DNA of 8,719 nt from Christensenella sp. UBA3770 (GCA_002371075.1 DFFS01000089.1:1-8719), one strand, 5' to 3'; shown: positions 1 through 6,464, counted from the first letter of the stretch. Notes: a model not told the origin generated them from the sequence alone. Translations and numbers: made by a program.

Positions 1-736
1 AGGGGAAAACGTCCACCATACGGTCAACGGTGTTCGCCGCGCCGATGGTGTGCAAGGTGCTCATAACCAAGTGACCCGTTTCAGCCGCGGTGATCGCGGT
101 GGAGATGGTTTCCAAGTCACGCATTTCGCCCACTTGGATGACGTCCGGATCCTGACGTAAGGAAGCGCGAAGCGCAGCAGCAAAAGAGCGCGTGTCGTTG
201 CCGATCTCACGCTGGTTGACGATGCTCTTGGCGTGATTGTGATAGTATTCGATAGGATCTTCAAGCGTGATGATATGCGCGCTGCGATGATGATTGATGT
301 AATCGATCATGGAAGCAAGCGTCGTGGACTTACCGCTACCGGTAGGACCGGTGACCAAAATGATGCCCCTGCTCTTGTTGCAAAGGTCAAGCATCGTGTT
401 GGGAAGACCCAATGCGGCGAATGCGGGGATGACGCTGTTGATCGTACGAATGGCAATGGCGTAACAACCTTTTTGACGGAACGCATTCACACGGAAGCGG
501 TTTTCGCCAAGCGCGACGGCAACGTCAACTTCACCGAGTTTTTGAAGTTTTTCCCAGTTGTTGTCGTCCAAAATGTCACGGCACATGACCTCGGTATCTT
601 CGGGAGTAAGAGGAGCGGTTTTGAAATAACGGAACGTGCCGGAAACACGCAGGACCGGCGCCGACTTCACCGTAATATGTAAGTCGGATGCTTTTTGTTG
701 CAAGGCAAGTTTCAACAGTTCTTTGATGGTTACCAT
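1..736 (-). CDS. pilT: Type IV pilus retraction ATPase PilT (5' part; C-terminus beyond the window)
   Basis: This is the hexameric cytoplasmic ATPase that depolymerises type IV pili and drives twitching motility. The visible part is 245 complete codons plus one base, against about 350 residues for the family, so about 100 C-terminal residues lie off the left edge. I see the N-terminal domain with the ASDLHI signature (residues 16-21), Walker A GPTGSGKS (130-137), the Asp box around ITLEDPIEY (156-164), Walker B around DPDVIQVGEMRDLET (196-210, with Glu204), and the His box ending in GHLVMSTLHT (221-230). The spelling VGEMRDLET with LHT is typical of PilT rather than the PilB/GspE extension ATPases. 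The ATG at 736-734 is preceded by an AAAGGGGA ribosome-binding site and fits the usual PilT N-terminus. Nothing visible is broken. Neighbouring pilus genes, if any, would lie to the left. It is divergent from mazF and has its own promoter. Confidence 0.96.
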   Translation of the reverse strand, partial: MVTIKELLKLALQQKASDLHITVKSAPVLRVSGTFRYFKTAPLTPEDTEVMCRDILDDNNWEKLQKLGEVDVAVALGENRFRVNAFRQKGCYAIAIRTINSVIPAFAALGLPNTMLDLCNKSRGIILVTGPTGSGKSTTLASMIDYINHHRSAHIITLEDPIEYYHNHAKSIVNQREIGNDTRSFAAALRASLRQDPDVIQVGEMRDLETISTAITAAETGHLVMSTLHTIGAANTVDRMVDVFP

Positions 737-750
737 ATAAATCCCCTTTT

Positions 751-764
751 CTCGGAAAACCGAG
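751..764 (-). other. Small hairpin in the pilT 5' leader
   Basis: The perfect inverted repeat CTCGG-AAAA-CCGAG gives a 5-bp stem with a four-base loop in the predicted pilT leader. It sits a few bases upstream of the ribosome-binding site AAAGGGGA. It could stabilise the mRNA 5' end or affect ribosome access. On the plus strand it is followed by CCTTTTT and superficially resembles a terminator, but no plus-strand gene lies upstream. Confidence 0.4.
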
Positions 765-781
765 CCTTTTTGACTTTATAT

Positions 782-810
782 ATTTTAACATATATCCAAA
801 CATCTTGCAA
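782..810 (-). promoter_or_regulatory. Promoter of pilT, sigma-A type with extended -10
   Basis: Read on the minus strand: -35 TTGCAA (810-805), a 17-bp spacer, and -10 TAAAAT (787-782) preceded by TGT, which makes an extended -10. The predicted start is near 775, giving a leader of about 39 nt that contains the 751-764 hairpin and the ribosome-binding site. Spacing and both hexamers are close to the sigma-A consensus. Confidence 0.7.
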
Positions 811-843
811 GTATAAACTTTTTTGCATGCGGCAATGATATCA

Positions 844-873
844 ATGACACCCCATTACGGCGATACATACAAT
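844..873 (+). promoter_or_regulatory. Promoter of mazF with an inverted repeat over the -10
   Basis: The -35 is ATGACA (844-849), then an 18-bp spacer, then -10 TACAAT (868-873). The predicted start is near 880, about 30 nt before the mazF ATG. The perfect inverted repeat TACAT-ACA-ATGTA (864-876) covers the -10 box and could be an operator. The palindrome TGATATCA (837-844) abuts the -35. No TGn extension is present, unlike the other promoters here. Functional roles for the repeats are inference. Confidence 0.5.
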
Positions 874-909
874 GTAGTGAGCGTCAAGGGGTAAAAGAGA
901 GGTGACGCG

Positions 910-1254
910 ATGATCAAGCGAGGTGAATTGTATTATGCCGATCTAAGCCCCGTTGTGGGCAGTGAACAAGGGGGCGTACGCCCCGTTCTTGTGGTGCAAA
1001 ACGACGTCGGCAACAAGTACAGCCCCACCGTGATCGCGGCAGCCGTCACCAGCCAGATGGGAAAGGCAAAATTGCCCACGCACATTCAAATCGCCGCAGG
1101 CGATTACGGCTTGCCAAAGGATTCCGTTGTTCTATTAGAACAAATCCGCACGATAGATAAGCGTCGTTTACGTGAAAGGATCGGCGAACTGCCCATTTCG
1201 CTGATGAAAAAAGTCAACGATGCGTTGATGATCAGTTTGGGATTTTTCGAATAA
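910..1254 (+). CDS. mazF: MazF/PemK-family endoribonuclease toxin, apparently without adjacent mazE
   Basis: This is a 114-residue MazF of the Bacillus NdoA/EndoA type, a ribosome-independent mRNA interferase that cuts single-stranded RNA at short specific sites. The sequence is strongly conserved: [20 protein letters not shown] at the N-terminus, then [12 protein letters not shown], then LPTH and [10 protein letters not shown]. Arg24 and Thr47 align with the catalytic Arg25 and Thr48 described for B. subtilis MazF, so the enzyme should be active. The ATG follows AGAGAGGTGA with good spacing. The 173 bp upstream contain no open reading frame able to encode a MazE/EndoAI antitoxin of about 80-90 residues, and the downstream neighbour is convergent. 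The antitoxin is therefore elsewhere or absent. The stop codon touches the convergent nnr stop codon with no spacer. Confidence 0.95.
   Translation: MIKRGELYYADLSPVVGSEQGGVRPVLVVQNDVGNKYSPTVIAAAVTSQMGKAKLPTHIQIAAGDYGLPKDSVVLLEQIRTIDKRRLRERIGELPISLMKKVNDALMISLGFFE
1207..1228 (-). terminator. Candidate intrinsic terminator of the tyrS operon, inside the mazF 3' coding end
   Basis: Read on the minus strand, a 6-bp stem TCAACG/CGTTGA with a CAT loop (1228-1214) is followed by C and then six T (1212-1207). It lies 27 nt past the nnr stop codon, where a terminator is expected, and no other hairpin with a T tract is present between the stop and this point. The stem has only three G-C pairs, so strength is uncertain. 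On the plus strand the same bases encode the MazF helix Lys-Lys-Val-Asn-Asp-Ala-Leu. Confidence 0.45.
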
Positions 1255-2742
1255 TTATTTCGCTTTATTTGAAAGATACTTAACAACTGCGGCAAGATGC
1301 CTGTGCGTATCGGTGGGGAGGCAGGAATACTCCCCTTTTTCTTCAGCCGCACTTTCCCCCGCAAGCCCCAACACGAATGCCGCGCCATAGGTTGCAAAAA
1401 ATGCGTCGCGACCTCCTGCGATCAAAGCGGCAACGGCGCCGGCAAGCAGATCCCCGCTGCCACCTTTTGCCATACCGGAGGAGCCCGCTGTGGATATTAC
1501 GGCGGTTTTGCCGTCCGAAACGACGGTGGACGCGCCCTTGAGCGCTACTATAACGCCGTAACGCGCCGCGAATTCCTTTGCGTACGAAACGGGATCGGAA
1601 AGGATCTCTTCCGTAGGAAGCCCCATCAACCGCGACATCTCACGCGGGTGCGGCGTTAACACGGTAGGCGCCGTGCGAAGAGAGAGCAGCTCCGGCTCTT
1701 CCGAAAGCATATTTAACCCGTCCGCATCCAAAACGAGAGGTACGTTTGTGTTCTTTATGAGATAACGCAGTGTTGCTCTGCCGTCGTCCGAAACGTCTAT
1801 GCCGTTACCAAAGAGCACGGCGTTTGCGCCCGAAATCGCTTTTTCAAGCACCTGTTCGTCAAAGGCAATGCGCCCCTCTTTTGACGGACAGGAAAGCAGC
1901 GTGCATTCCGTGATCTTGTTCATCACAGGATAGAGGATCACGTCGGGAACACACAGTTTCACAAGCCCGTCGCCAAGTGCAAAAGCCGCGGCGCCAAGCT
2001 CGGCAAGGACCGCCGCGCCGGAGTAACTCTCACTGCCGGCAATGACGGAAAGACGCCCCATCATCCCCTTGTGCAAGTTTCGTTTTAACGGCGGGAAAAG
2101 CCCGATCACGTCCTTTTCCTCTATGAGGAAAGCATCTGCTTCCGCATCAACGATCCCCACGTCGAGGGCGCCGACATCCCCCACAAGATCCAACCCGTCG
2201 TTTAAAAATTGACCGAGTTTTAGGTTTTGCACGGAGATCGTGACCGTCGCATTGACGGCTTCGCCCAAAGCGATGCCACCGTCCGCAGTCAGACCGCTTG
2301 GGATATCCACCGAAACCACGCGCGCACCGGAAGCGTTGATCTTTTTGATCGCGGAAAGAGCTTCCCCTTGCGGTGCCCTGCCGAGCCCGATGCCGAAGAT
2401 ACAATCGAAGATGGTTTGGTAAATGGAAAAATCCAAAGTTTCGTCAAAACGTTTGACGTTGCCGCACAAATTGCGAAGCGCTGCAGCGCCCTCGTGCTTG
2501 GTTTCTCCAAAGTCCACGAGATCGACGGGAAGCCCTTTTTCTTTCATCAACAAATAGAGCGCATAGCCGTCTCCGCCGTTGCCACCCTTTCCGCTGACGA
2601 TCAAAGATCGTCCTTCACCGTAACCGCAGTTTTCCAAAACTCCTGCAGCGACTCTTTTCATAAGTTCGACGGAAGAAACGCCGCCCGCGATCGTTTTCAG
2701 ATCCGCATTTTTTGCCGCAAGTGCGGAAACAAGCTTCACCAT
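1255..2742 (-). CDS. nnr: Bifunctional NAD(P)H-hydrate epimerase / ADP-dependent NAD(P)H-hydrate dehydratase
   Basis: This metabolite-repair enzyme (YjeF_N plus YjeF_C/CARKD domains) interconverts R- and S-NAD(P)HX and dehydrates the S form back to NAD(P)H using ADP. The product is 495 residues, close to the usual 490-510 for the fused form. Epimerase domain, about 1-210: GKGGNGGDGYA (51-61), the FGIGLGR loop (116-122), and the VSVDIPSGLTAD cation/phosphate site (143-154). Dehydratase domain, about 215-495: HKGMMGRLSVIAGS (224-237), VLDADGLNML (337-346), VLTPHPREMSRL (361-372), and GMAKGGSGDLLAG (423-435), where the family usually has GTGD. I chose the ATG at 2742-2740 because GGTGAG lies six bases upstream and the protein then starts like its homologues; an in-frame TTG at 2778 is a poorer start. 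It overlaps the P1 gene by 7 nt (ATGGTGA), which implies translational coupling, and is last in the tyrS operon. Confidence 0.94.
   Translation of the reverse strand: MVKLVSALAAKNADLKTIAGGVSSVELMKRVAAGVLENCGYGEGRSLIVSGKGGNGGDGYALYLLMKEKGLPVDLVDFGETKHEGAAALRNLCGNVKRFDETLDFSIYQTIFDCIFGIGLGRAPQGEALSAIKKINASGARVVSVDIPSGLTADGGIALGEAVNATVTISVQNLKLGQFLNDGLDLVGDVGALDVGIVDAEADAFLIEEKDVIGLFPPLKRNLHKGMMGRLSVIAGSESYSGAAVLAELGAAAFALGDGLVKLCVPDVILYPVMNKITECTLLSCPSKEGRIAFDEQVLEKAISGANAVLFGNGIDVSDDGRATLRYLIKNTNVPLVLDADGLNMLSEEPELLSLRTAPTVLTPHPREMSRLMGLPTEEILSDPVSYAKEFAARYGVIVALKGASTVVSDGKTAVISTAGSSGMAKGGSGDLLAGAVAALIAGGRDAFFATYGAAFVLGLAGESAAEEKGEYSCLPTDTHRHLAAVVKYLSNKAK
1315..1340 (+). terminator. Intrinsic terminator of mazF, inside the nnr 3' coding end
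   Basis: GGGGAG (1315-1320), a nine-base loop, and CTCCCC (1330-1335) form a 6-bp stem with five G-C pairs, directly followed by TTTTT and CTTC. It is the first terminator-like structure after the mazF stop codon, about 60 nt downstream. It lies within the antiparallel nnr gene, where it encodes residues around Glu-Lys-Gly-Glu-Tyr-Ser near 468-476. Confidence 0.65.
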
Positions 2743-3578
2743 GCCGATCTCACCGCCTTCAGTATTGCAGCGCAGCAAACTTCATCCGCAAGCATCTGCA
2801 ACTCCAAGAGGTTTGTTTGGATCTCACCCGACGCCATAACGAAGACGGTGTCGCCGTCATACAGTGTATGAACGGGCCGAATACACTTCGCATAAGCGTC
2901 CTGCGTGGTGTCGGAGATCTTGTTCGCCTGCGCCTTGGTAAGTTTTGCATTTGTCAAGACACACGAGATCGTCGTATTCATATTGCCACATATATCCCCG
3001 CTTGAACAAGCAATGCATTCCCCGGTCGCGGGGTCATAGACGTTGCCAAGCGCGTTTACGACGGCAATCACGGCAACTTCAAGGTCGCCTTTTTTTGCCG
3101 TAACGACAGCCATTCCGGAGGGAACAGCCGTTTTCATCCCACCGAGTTTAGCAACGGTGGCACCCGTTCCCGCGCCGATCCTACCGCTGAACTCCGTTAC
3201 TTCTGTAGCAGAGGACGCAGCAGCATATCCCGCAGCTTTGTCGGGGAAAGAAAACCCACCACACTCCAAATCGTAAATGGAGGCGCCGGAGCATATCGGC
3301 ACTTTGTAGCCGCCTGCGTCAAAACCGCAGCCCTTTTCGGACAAATATTGCATCACGCCGGAAACGCTTTCAAGCCCAAAGGCGCTACCGCCCGAGAGGA
3401 CGACCGCGTTGATAGTTTGCACGGTGTTCTCAGAGCGCAAAAGATCCGTTTCATGCGTTGCGGGAGCGCCGCCTCGTACGCTTACGCCGCCAGTTGCCCC
3501 TTTGGGGCAAAGGATTGCGGTCACGCCGGTTTGTTTTTCTTTATCGGAATAGTTTCCTATCAAAAAACCCGTCAGCAT
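2736..3578 (-). CDS. P1 family (S58, DmpA-like) peptidase homologue, nucleophile site atypical
   Basis: The 280-residue product belongs to the L-aminopeptidase/D-esterase (P1, MEROPS S58) superfamily of self-processing N-terminal-nucleophile hydrolases. Signatures: RGGAPATHETDLL (35-47), NAVVLSGGSAFGLES (57-71), GRIGAGTGATVAK (132-144), VNALGNVYDPATG (174-186), and RPVHTLYDGDTVF (234-246). In homologues I remember, the segment before the beta chain reads about SGIG followed by Ser or Thr. Here it reads SGMAVV (154-159), so the expected hydroxyl nucleophile appears to be Val158. If that alignment is right, self-cleavage and catalysis may be lost or altered. The protein has eleven Cys. The ATG at 3578 has GAGGT six bases upstream; a TTG at 3593 is less likely. 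It overlaps the end of yigZ by 7 nt (ATGCTGA) and the start of nnr by 7 nt. Substrate unknown. Confidence 0.88.
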   Translation of the reverse strand: MLTGFLIGNYSDKEKQTGVTAILCPKGATGGVSVRGGAPATHETDLLRSENTVQTINAVVLSGGSAFGLESVSGVMQYLSEKGCGFDAGGYKVPICSGASIYDLECGGFSFPDKAAGYAAASSATEVTEFSGRIGAGTGATVAKLGGMKTAVPSGMAVVTAKKGDLEVAVIAVVNALGNVYDPATGECIACSSGDICGNMNTTISCVLTNAKLTKAQANKISDTTQDAYAKCIRPVHTLYDGDTVFVMASGEIQTNLLELQMLADEVCCAAILKAVRSAW

Positions 3579-4198
3579 AGTTTGACCTCGCAATAGCTTT
3601 CTTCTTTTTCTTTAACGACGGCTTTGCCTGAAGTTGCGTCCGCAAGAGCGGAAAGAAACGCCTGTTTTTTTTCGACGGGAACGGCAACGGAAAGCACCGC
3701 TCCGCCCGTATAATCTGCGTTTTGAAGGATGCCGCAAAAAGAATAAACTTGGTTTTGAACGGCGGAAATAAAGGCGTAATCACACGAAACGTCAAACAAA
3801 ACGCACTTGTCAAACGCCCTCTTGCCCATCGTGGAAAGAGCGGCGAGCGCAGCGTCACCGTAAGCGCGGGCAAGCCCGCCCGTGCCCAGTTTGATGCCGC
3901 CGAAATAGCGCACCACAACCACCACGGTGTTTGTGAGTCCTGTATTTTTGATCGCTTCCAAAATGGGAATGCCGGACGTCCCCGATGGCTCACCGTCGTC
4001 ACTTGCCCTGGACTTATCCGACTTCTCCCCCAATAAATAAGCGTAGGGGGCATGCGTTGCGTCGGCATAGCGCTTTTTGACCCCTTTTACAAAGGCTTCC
4101 GCCTCGTCATCAGAAGAAACGGCAGAACAAAAAGCGATAAACTTGCTGTGCTTGACGGAGATCTCAGCGGACCCGTCACCCCCTACGGTATAATACAT
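3572..4198 (-). CDS. yigZ: YigZ/YvyE (IMPACT, UPF0029) family protein
   Basis: The 208-residue protein has the usual length and two-domain layout. The N-terminal IMPACT domain carries HSKFIA (17-22), DATHAPYAY (46-54), DDGEPSGTSGIPIL (67-80), and RYFGGIKLGTGGLARAY (97-113). A C-terminal DUF1949-like ferredoxin-fold domain covers about 135-200. The eukaryotic homologue IMPACT binds GCN1 and modulates translational stress signalling. The bacterial role is not settled, but nucleic-acid or ribosome association has been proposed. The ATG directly abuts the tyrS TAA (TAAATG) and I see no strong ribosome-binding site, so translation probably depends on coupling to tyrS. Downstream it overlaps the P1 gene by 7 nt. 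Confidence 0.93.
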   Translation of the reverse strand: MYYTVGGDGSAEISVKHSKFIAFCSAVSSDDEAEAFVKGVKKRYADATHAPYAYLLGEKSDKSRASDDGEPSGTSGIPILEAIKNTGLTNTVVVVVRYFGGIKLGTGGLARAYGDAALAALSTMGKRAFDKCVLFDVSCDYAFISAVQNQVYSFCGILQNADYTGGAVLSVAVPVEKKQAFLSALADATSGKAVVKEKEESYCEVKLC

Positions 4199-5407
4199 TT
4201 ATTTTGAAAAAGTAACTTTCAAACGGTTCTTTTTGCCCTTATAAAGGACAAAGCCGTTTGCGATTTGGCTGTCCGTCACTTCCTGATTAACGTCGGTGAC
4301 CTTCGCGCTGTCGATGGAGACGGCGTTGCCTTGGATCAAACGACGCGCCTCACTTTTGCTGGGTGCAAAGCCAACTTCCGCAAGAATATCCACCACCTTG
4401 GTCATAGAGGCGGGGATTTCGGCAGAAGGCATGTTTTCCGTATCGCCGGAGAAGGCAGCTTTGACCTTTTTGACAACGTCGTTTGCAACGTCTTCGCCGT
4501 GCACGATCTTAGTGATCTCATACGCAAGGCGCTCTTTTGCCGCGTTGATGCGCTCATCTTGATGAGCGGTCATCTCTTCGATCTCGTCAAGCGGCATAAA
4601 GGTCAAAAGCTTCATGCACTTTCTGACCTCGCTGTCTTCCACGTTGCGCCAATACTGATAAAAATCGTACGGAGAGGTCTTTTCCGCCGAGAGCCACACT
4701 GCGCCCGACGCGGTTTTGCCCATCTTTTTGCCCTCGCTGTTGGTAAGAAGCGGGAAAGTCATTGCAAAAGCGTCTTTTCCAAGCTTGCGGCGGATCAAAT
4801 CGGCGCCTGCCAGCATATTGCTCCACTGGTCGTCGCCACCACACTCCAAGACACAGCCGTACTTTTGAAAAAGTACGAGGAAGTCGTAGCTTTGCATCAA
4901 CATATAGTTGAACTCAAGGAACGTGAGCCCTTTTTCCATGCGGTTTTTATAGCACTCCGCCGTCAACATTCTGTTCACGCTGAACAAGGAGCCGACGTCA
5001 CGCAAAAAGTCCACGTAATTGAGATTTAACAGCCAATCCCCATTGTTGACCATAACTGCGGCGTTGTCCCCCTCAAAGGAGAAGAAGCGGCTCATTTGCT
5101 TTTTGAAGCACTCGCAGTTGTGTTTGACCGTTTCCGCCGTGAGCATATTGCGCATATCGGTACGACCGGATGGGTCGCCGATCATGCCGGTGCCACCGCC
5201 GATCAACACGATGGGACGATGCCCCGCCTTTTGCATATGGCTCATTGCCATCATCGCAAGATAGTGCCCGACGTGCAAGCTGTCTGCCGTGGGATCAAAC
5301 CCGATATAAAAACTGACCTTTTCGCTGCCGAGTAGCTTGTAAAGATCCTCTTCGAAAACGGTCTGTTTGATGAATCCTCTTTCACGCAAGGTGTCCATTA
5401 CGTTCAT
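4199..5407 (-). CDS. tyrS: Tyrosyl-tRNA synthetase (TyrS)
   Basis: This class I synthetase charges tRNA-Tyr with tyrosine. The product is 402 residues, within the normal 400-430 range. Key features: [15 protein letters not shown] (34-48), with HVGH as the HIGH motif; [13 protein letters not shown] (70-82); the tyrosine-binding region YMLMQSYDF (168-176); GGDDQWSN (190-197); and the KMSKS-equivalent KMGKT (228-232), typical of the TyrRS subgroup with KFGKT/KMGKT rather than TyrZ. A C-terminal S4 RNA-binding domain spans about 335-402. The ATG at 5407-5405 has GAGGAG eight bases upstream. In-frame GTG (5416) and ATG (5398) are worse placed. It is first in the operon tyrS-yigZ-P1-nnr. The predicted leader is only about 28 nt, so no T-box riboswitch can fit, although many Bacillota tyrS genes have one. 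Confidence 0.97.
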   Translation of the reverse strand: MNVMDTLRERGFIKQTVFEEDLYKLLGSEKVSFYIGFDPTADSLHVGHYLAMMAMSHMQKAGHRPIVLIGGGTGMIGDPSGRTDMRNMLTAETVKHNCECFKKQMSRFFSFEGDNAAVMVNNGDWLLNLNYVDFLRDVGSLFSVNRMLTAECYKNRMEKGLTFLEFNYMLMQSYDFLVLFQKYGCVLECGGDDQWSNMLAGADLIRRKLGKDAFAMTFPLLTNSEGKKMGKTASGAVWLSAEKTSPYDFYQYWRNVEDSEVRKCMKLLTFMPLDEIEEMTAHQDERINAAKERLAYEITKIVHGEDVANDVVKKVKAAFSGDTENMPSAEIPASMTKVVDILAEVGFAPSKSEARRLIQGNAVSIDSAKVTDVNQEVTDSQIANGFVLYKGKKNRLKVTFSK

Positions 5408-5430
5408 AAGTAACACTCCTCATATCTTCT

Positions 5431-5446
5431 ATGATATTTATATCAT
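5431..5446. repeat. Perfect inverted repeat at the tyrS transcription start
   Basis: ATGATATTTATATCAT has 6-bp arms (ATGATA/TATCAT) around TTTA. It overlaps most of the -10 box (5442-5447) and the predicted start of the tyrS operon. It could be a repressor operator or form an AT-rich hairpin at the extreme 5' end of the mRNA. The low complexity of AT-rich promoter DNA makes chance a fair alternative. Confidence 0.4.
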
Positions 5447-5470
5447 ACCATCTGCCCGAACGGAAAGCAA
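5442..5470 (-). promoter_or_regulatory. Promoter of the tyrS operon, extended -10
   Basis: Minus strand: weak -35 TTGCTT (5470-5465), a 17-bp spacer, -10 TATGAT (5447-5442) preceded by TGG. The extended -10 may compensate for the poor -35. The predicted start is near 5435, giving a leader of about 28 nt that ends with the GAGGAG ribosome-binding site. Confidence 0.6.
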
Positions 5471-5510
5471 GCGCTAAAGCGAAAAACCCAAAGATTGCAA
5501 ATCCTCTCTA

Positions 5511-5539
5511 TTATAAAGAAAAAGCGCTTTATGCGCTTT
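5511..5539 (-). terminator. Intrinsic terminator after the TfoX-domain gene
   Basis: Minus strand: AAAGCGC (5539-5533), a five-base loop, GCGCTTT (5527-5521), running into TTCTTTATAA. It begins 5 nt after the TGA of the TfoX-like gene and ends the TMEM175-DUF3795-hydrolase-TfoX operon before the tyrS promoter. Confidence 0.85.
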
Positions 5540-5544
5540 GAAGA

Positions 5545-5856
5545 TCATTTTTTCTTCGGTTCGGGCAATTCTTTTGCCAACGCGCTTATCAGGCTTGTCA
5601 AAAACGCCCTGTCGTCCAAGTCCTCCGTAAGAAGCATCGGTTTTGCCCCCTCGTAGGGGATCTCAAGGGGCGCTTCCGGCATCATCTTTTTTGCGGTCGC
5701 CGTTGGTTTTACAAGAAACCTGTCGTCGTAAATGCCGCCGAAGATCTTGCCCTCAACGTACAATATAAACTCTCCCATCATCGGTTTGAAGGTGATGCCC
5801 TCCACGCCGGAGAGTTGTTCCAAAACGTATTGTAAATACTCTTTTGACGACGCCAT
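5545..5856 (-). CDS. TfoX/Sxy N-terminal domain protein
   Basis: The 103-residue protein consists of only the TfoX N-terminal domain: YVLEQLSG (10-17), FKPMMGEFILYVEGKIFGGI (23-42), YDDRFLVKP (43-51), and IPYEGAKPMLL (66-76), ending in a Lys-rich tail. Full-length Sxy/TfoX in gammaproteobacteria is a CRP co-regulator of competence with an added C-terminal domain. Stand-alone N-domain proteins are common in Clostridia and their function is not known, so a competence role should not be assumed. The ATG at 5856 has AAGGAG five bases upstream. A longer in-frame reading to 5925 runs into the hydrolase gene and lacks such a site. It starts 2 nt after the hydrolase stop codon; the AAGGAG lies in the hydrolase's last codons. 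Last gene of its operon, followed by a terminator. Confidence 0.9.
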   Translation of the reverse strand: MASSKEYLQYVLEQLSGVEGITFKPMMGEFILYVEGKIFGGIYDDRFLVKPTATAKKMMPEAPLEIPYEGAKPMLLTEDLDDRAFLTSLISALAKELPEPKKK

Positions 5857-5858
5857 AA

Positions 5859-6464
5859 TTACTCCTTTTCGCAATCGTTGATCCATTGATCCAAAAAATC
5901 CATTTGTTTTTTGGTATGGAACCAATGCTCGCCGCCGCTCATAACGGTCAGACGCGCGTGATGCGATCGTGCGAAATTCTTGACTGTGTTTATCCCGGTA
6001 AACGAATCCTCACTTCCGTACAAGATCTCGGTCGATACCGTCCAACGAATCGGGTGTTTTCTTACGTAACAAAGGTAATCCCACATAAGATCCTCTCCGA
6101 AAGACGTGGGGATCCGCCGTTTTCTTTCAAGTTCAAGCTCGCTGACGCCCTCTGCCGACATCATTCCTTCGATCAACCTTTCCATGTCAAGGATCGGCGA
6201 AATAAAATAGGCTTTCTCAATCAAACGATCTATGCCCGCGTTCATCGAATAATACGCGCCGATGCTGTTTGCGATCAAACAAACGACCTCGTAATCTTCC
6301 TTTGCTTGCTTAACGGCGGCATAGATCTCCGCGCCTGCGTCCCATGGCGTTTCTCCATGATAATCCAGCCCGATCACCGTGCAACCCTTAAAAAGCGGCT
6401 TGTAGTGATCTGCTTCAACCGCATTGCCGCCTTTACCGTGAACATACAAAACGCATCTTTTCAT
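5859..6464 (-). CDS. Small alpha/beta-hydrolase fold protein
   Basis: The 201-residue cytosolic protein starts at the first strand (VLYVHGKGG, 5-13; the HG oxyanion region) and has no signal peptide. The nucleophile elbow reads ANSIGA (65-70) with Ser67, where classical members have GxSxG, so the first Gly is Ala. Likely triad partners are Asp153 in LYGSEDSFT (148-156) and His180 in SGGEHWFHT (176-184). The length matches compact RBBP9/YdeN-like hydrolases or carboxylesterase-like members. The substrate cannot be told from sequence. It overlaps the DUF3795 gene by 4 nt (ATGA) with only a weak GGGA ribosome-binding site, so coupling is likely. It is followed after 2 nt by the TfoX-like gene. 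Confidence 0.88.
   Translation of the reverse strand: MKRCVLYVHGKGGNAVEADHYKPLFKGCTVIGLDYHGETPWDAGAEIYAAVKQAKEDYEVVCLIANSIGAYYSMNAGIDRLIEKAYFISPILDMERLIEGMMSAEGVSELELERKRRIPTSFGEDLMWDYLCYVRKHPIRWTVSTEILYGSEDSFTGINTVKNFARSHHARLTVMSGGEHWFHTKKQMDFLDQWINDCEKE

Noticed and set aside
751..771. Terminator-like hairpin with T run on the plus strand
   Set aside because: No plus-strand gene or promoter lies upstream, and the stem has only 5 bp. It is better read as a hairpin in the minus-strand pilT leader.
737..909. Short mazE-like antitoxin gene upstream of mazF
   Set aside because: The gap is only 173 bp and already holds two promoters. No frame offers a start, ribosome-binding site and sufficient length.
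2227..2871. Plus-strand open reading frame of 214 codons opposite nnr and the P1 gene
   Set aside because: It lies antisense to two well-conserved genes, shows no recognisable family pattern, and has the basic, low-complexity composition expected of an antisense shadow.
4265..5029. Plus-strand open reading frame of 254 codons opposite tyrS
   Set aside because: It is fully antisense to an unambiguous tyrS, with His/Arg-rich non-protein-like composition and no good ribosome-binding site.
5408..5544. T-box riboswitch upstream of tyrS
   Set aside because: The predicted leader is about 28 nt, the rest of the gap is filled by a terminator of the neighbouring operon and the promoter, and I see no T-box sequence or specifier stem.
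5857..5925. Longer start for the TfoX-domain protein
   Set aside because: The extra 23 residues overlap the hydrolase gene and do not resemble the family. The ATG at 5856 has a good AAGGAG site.
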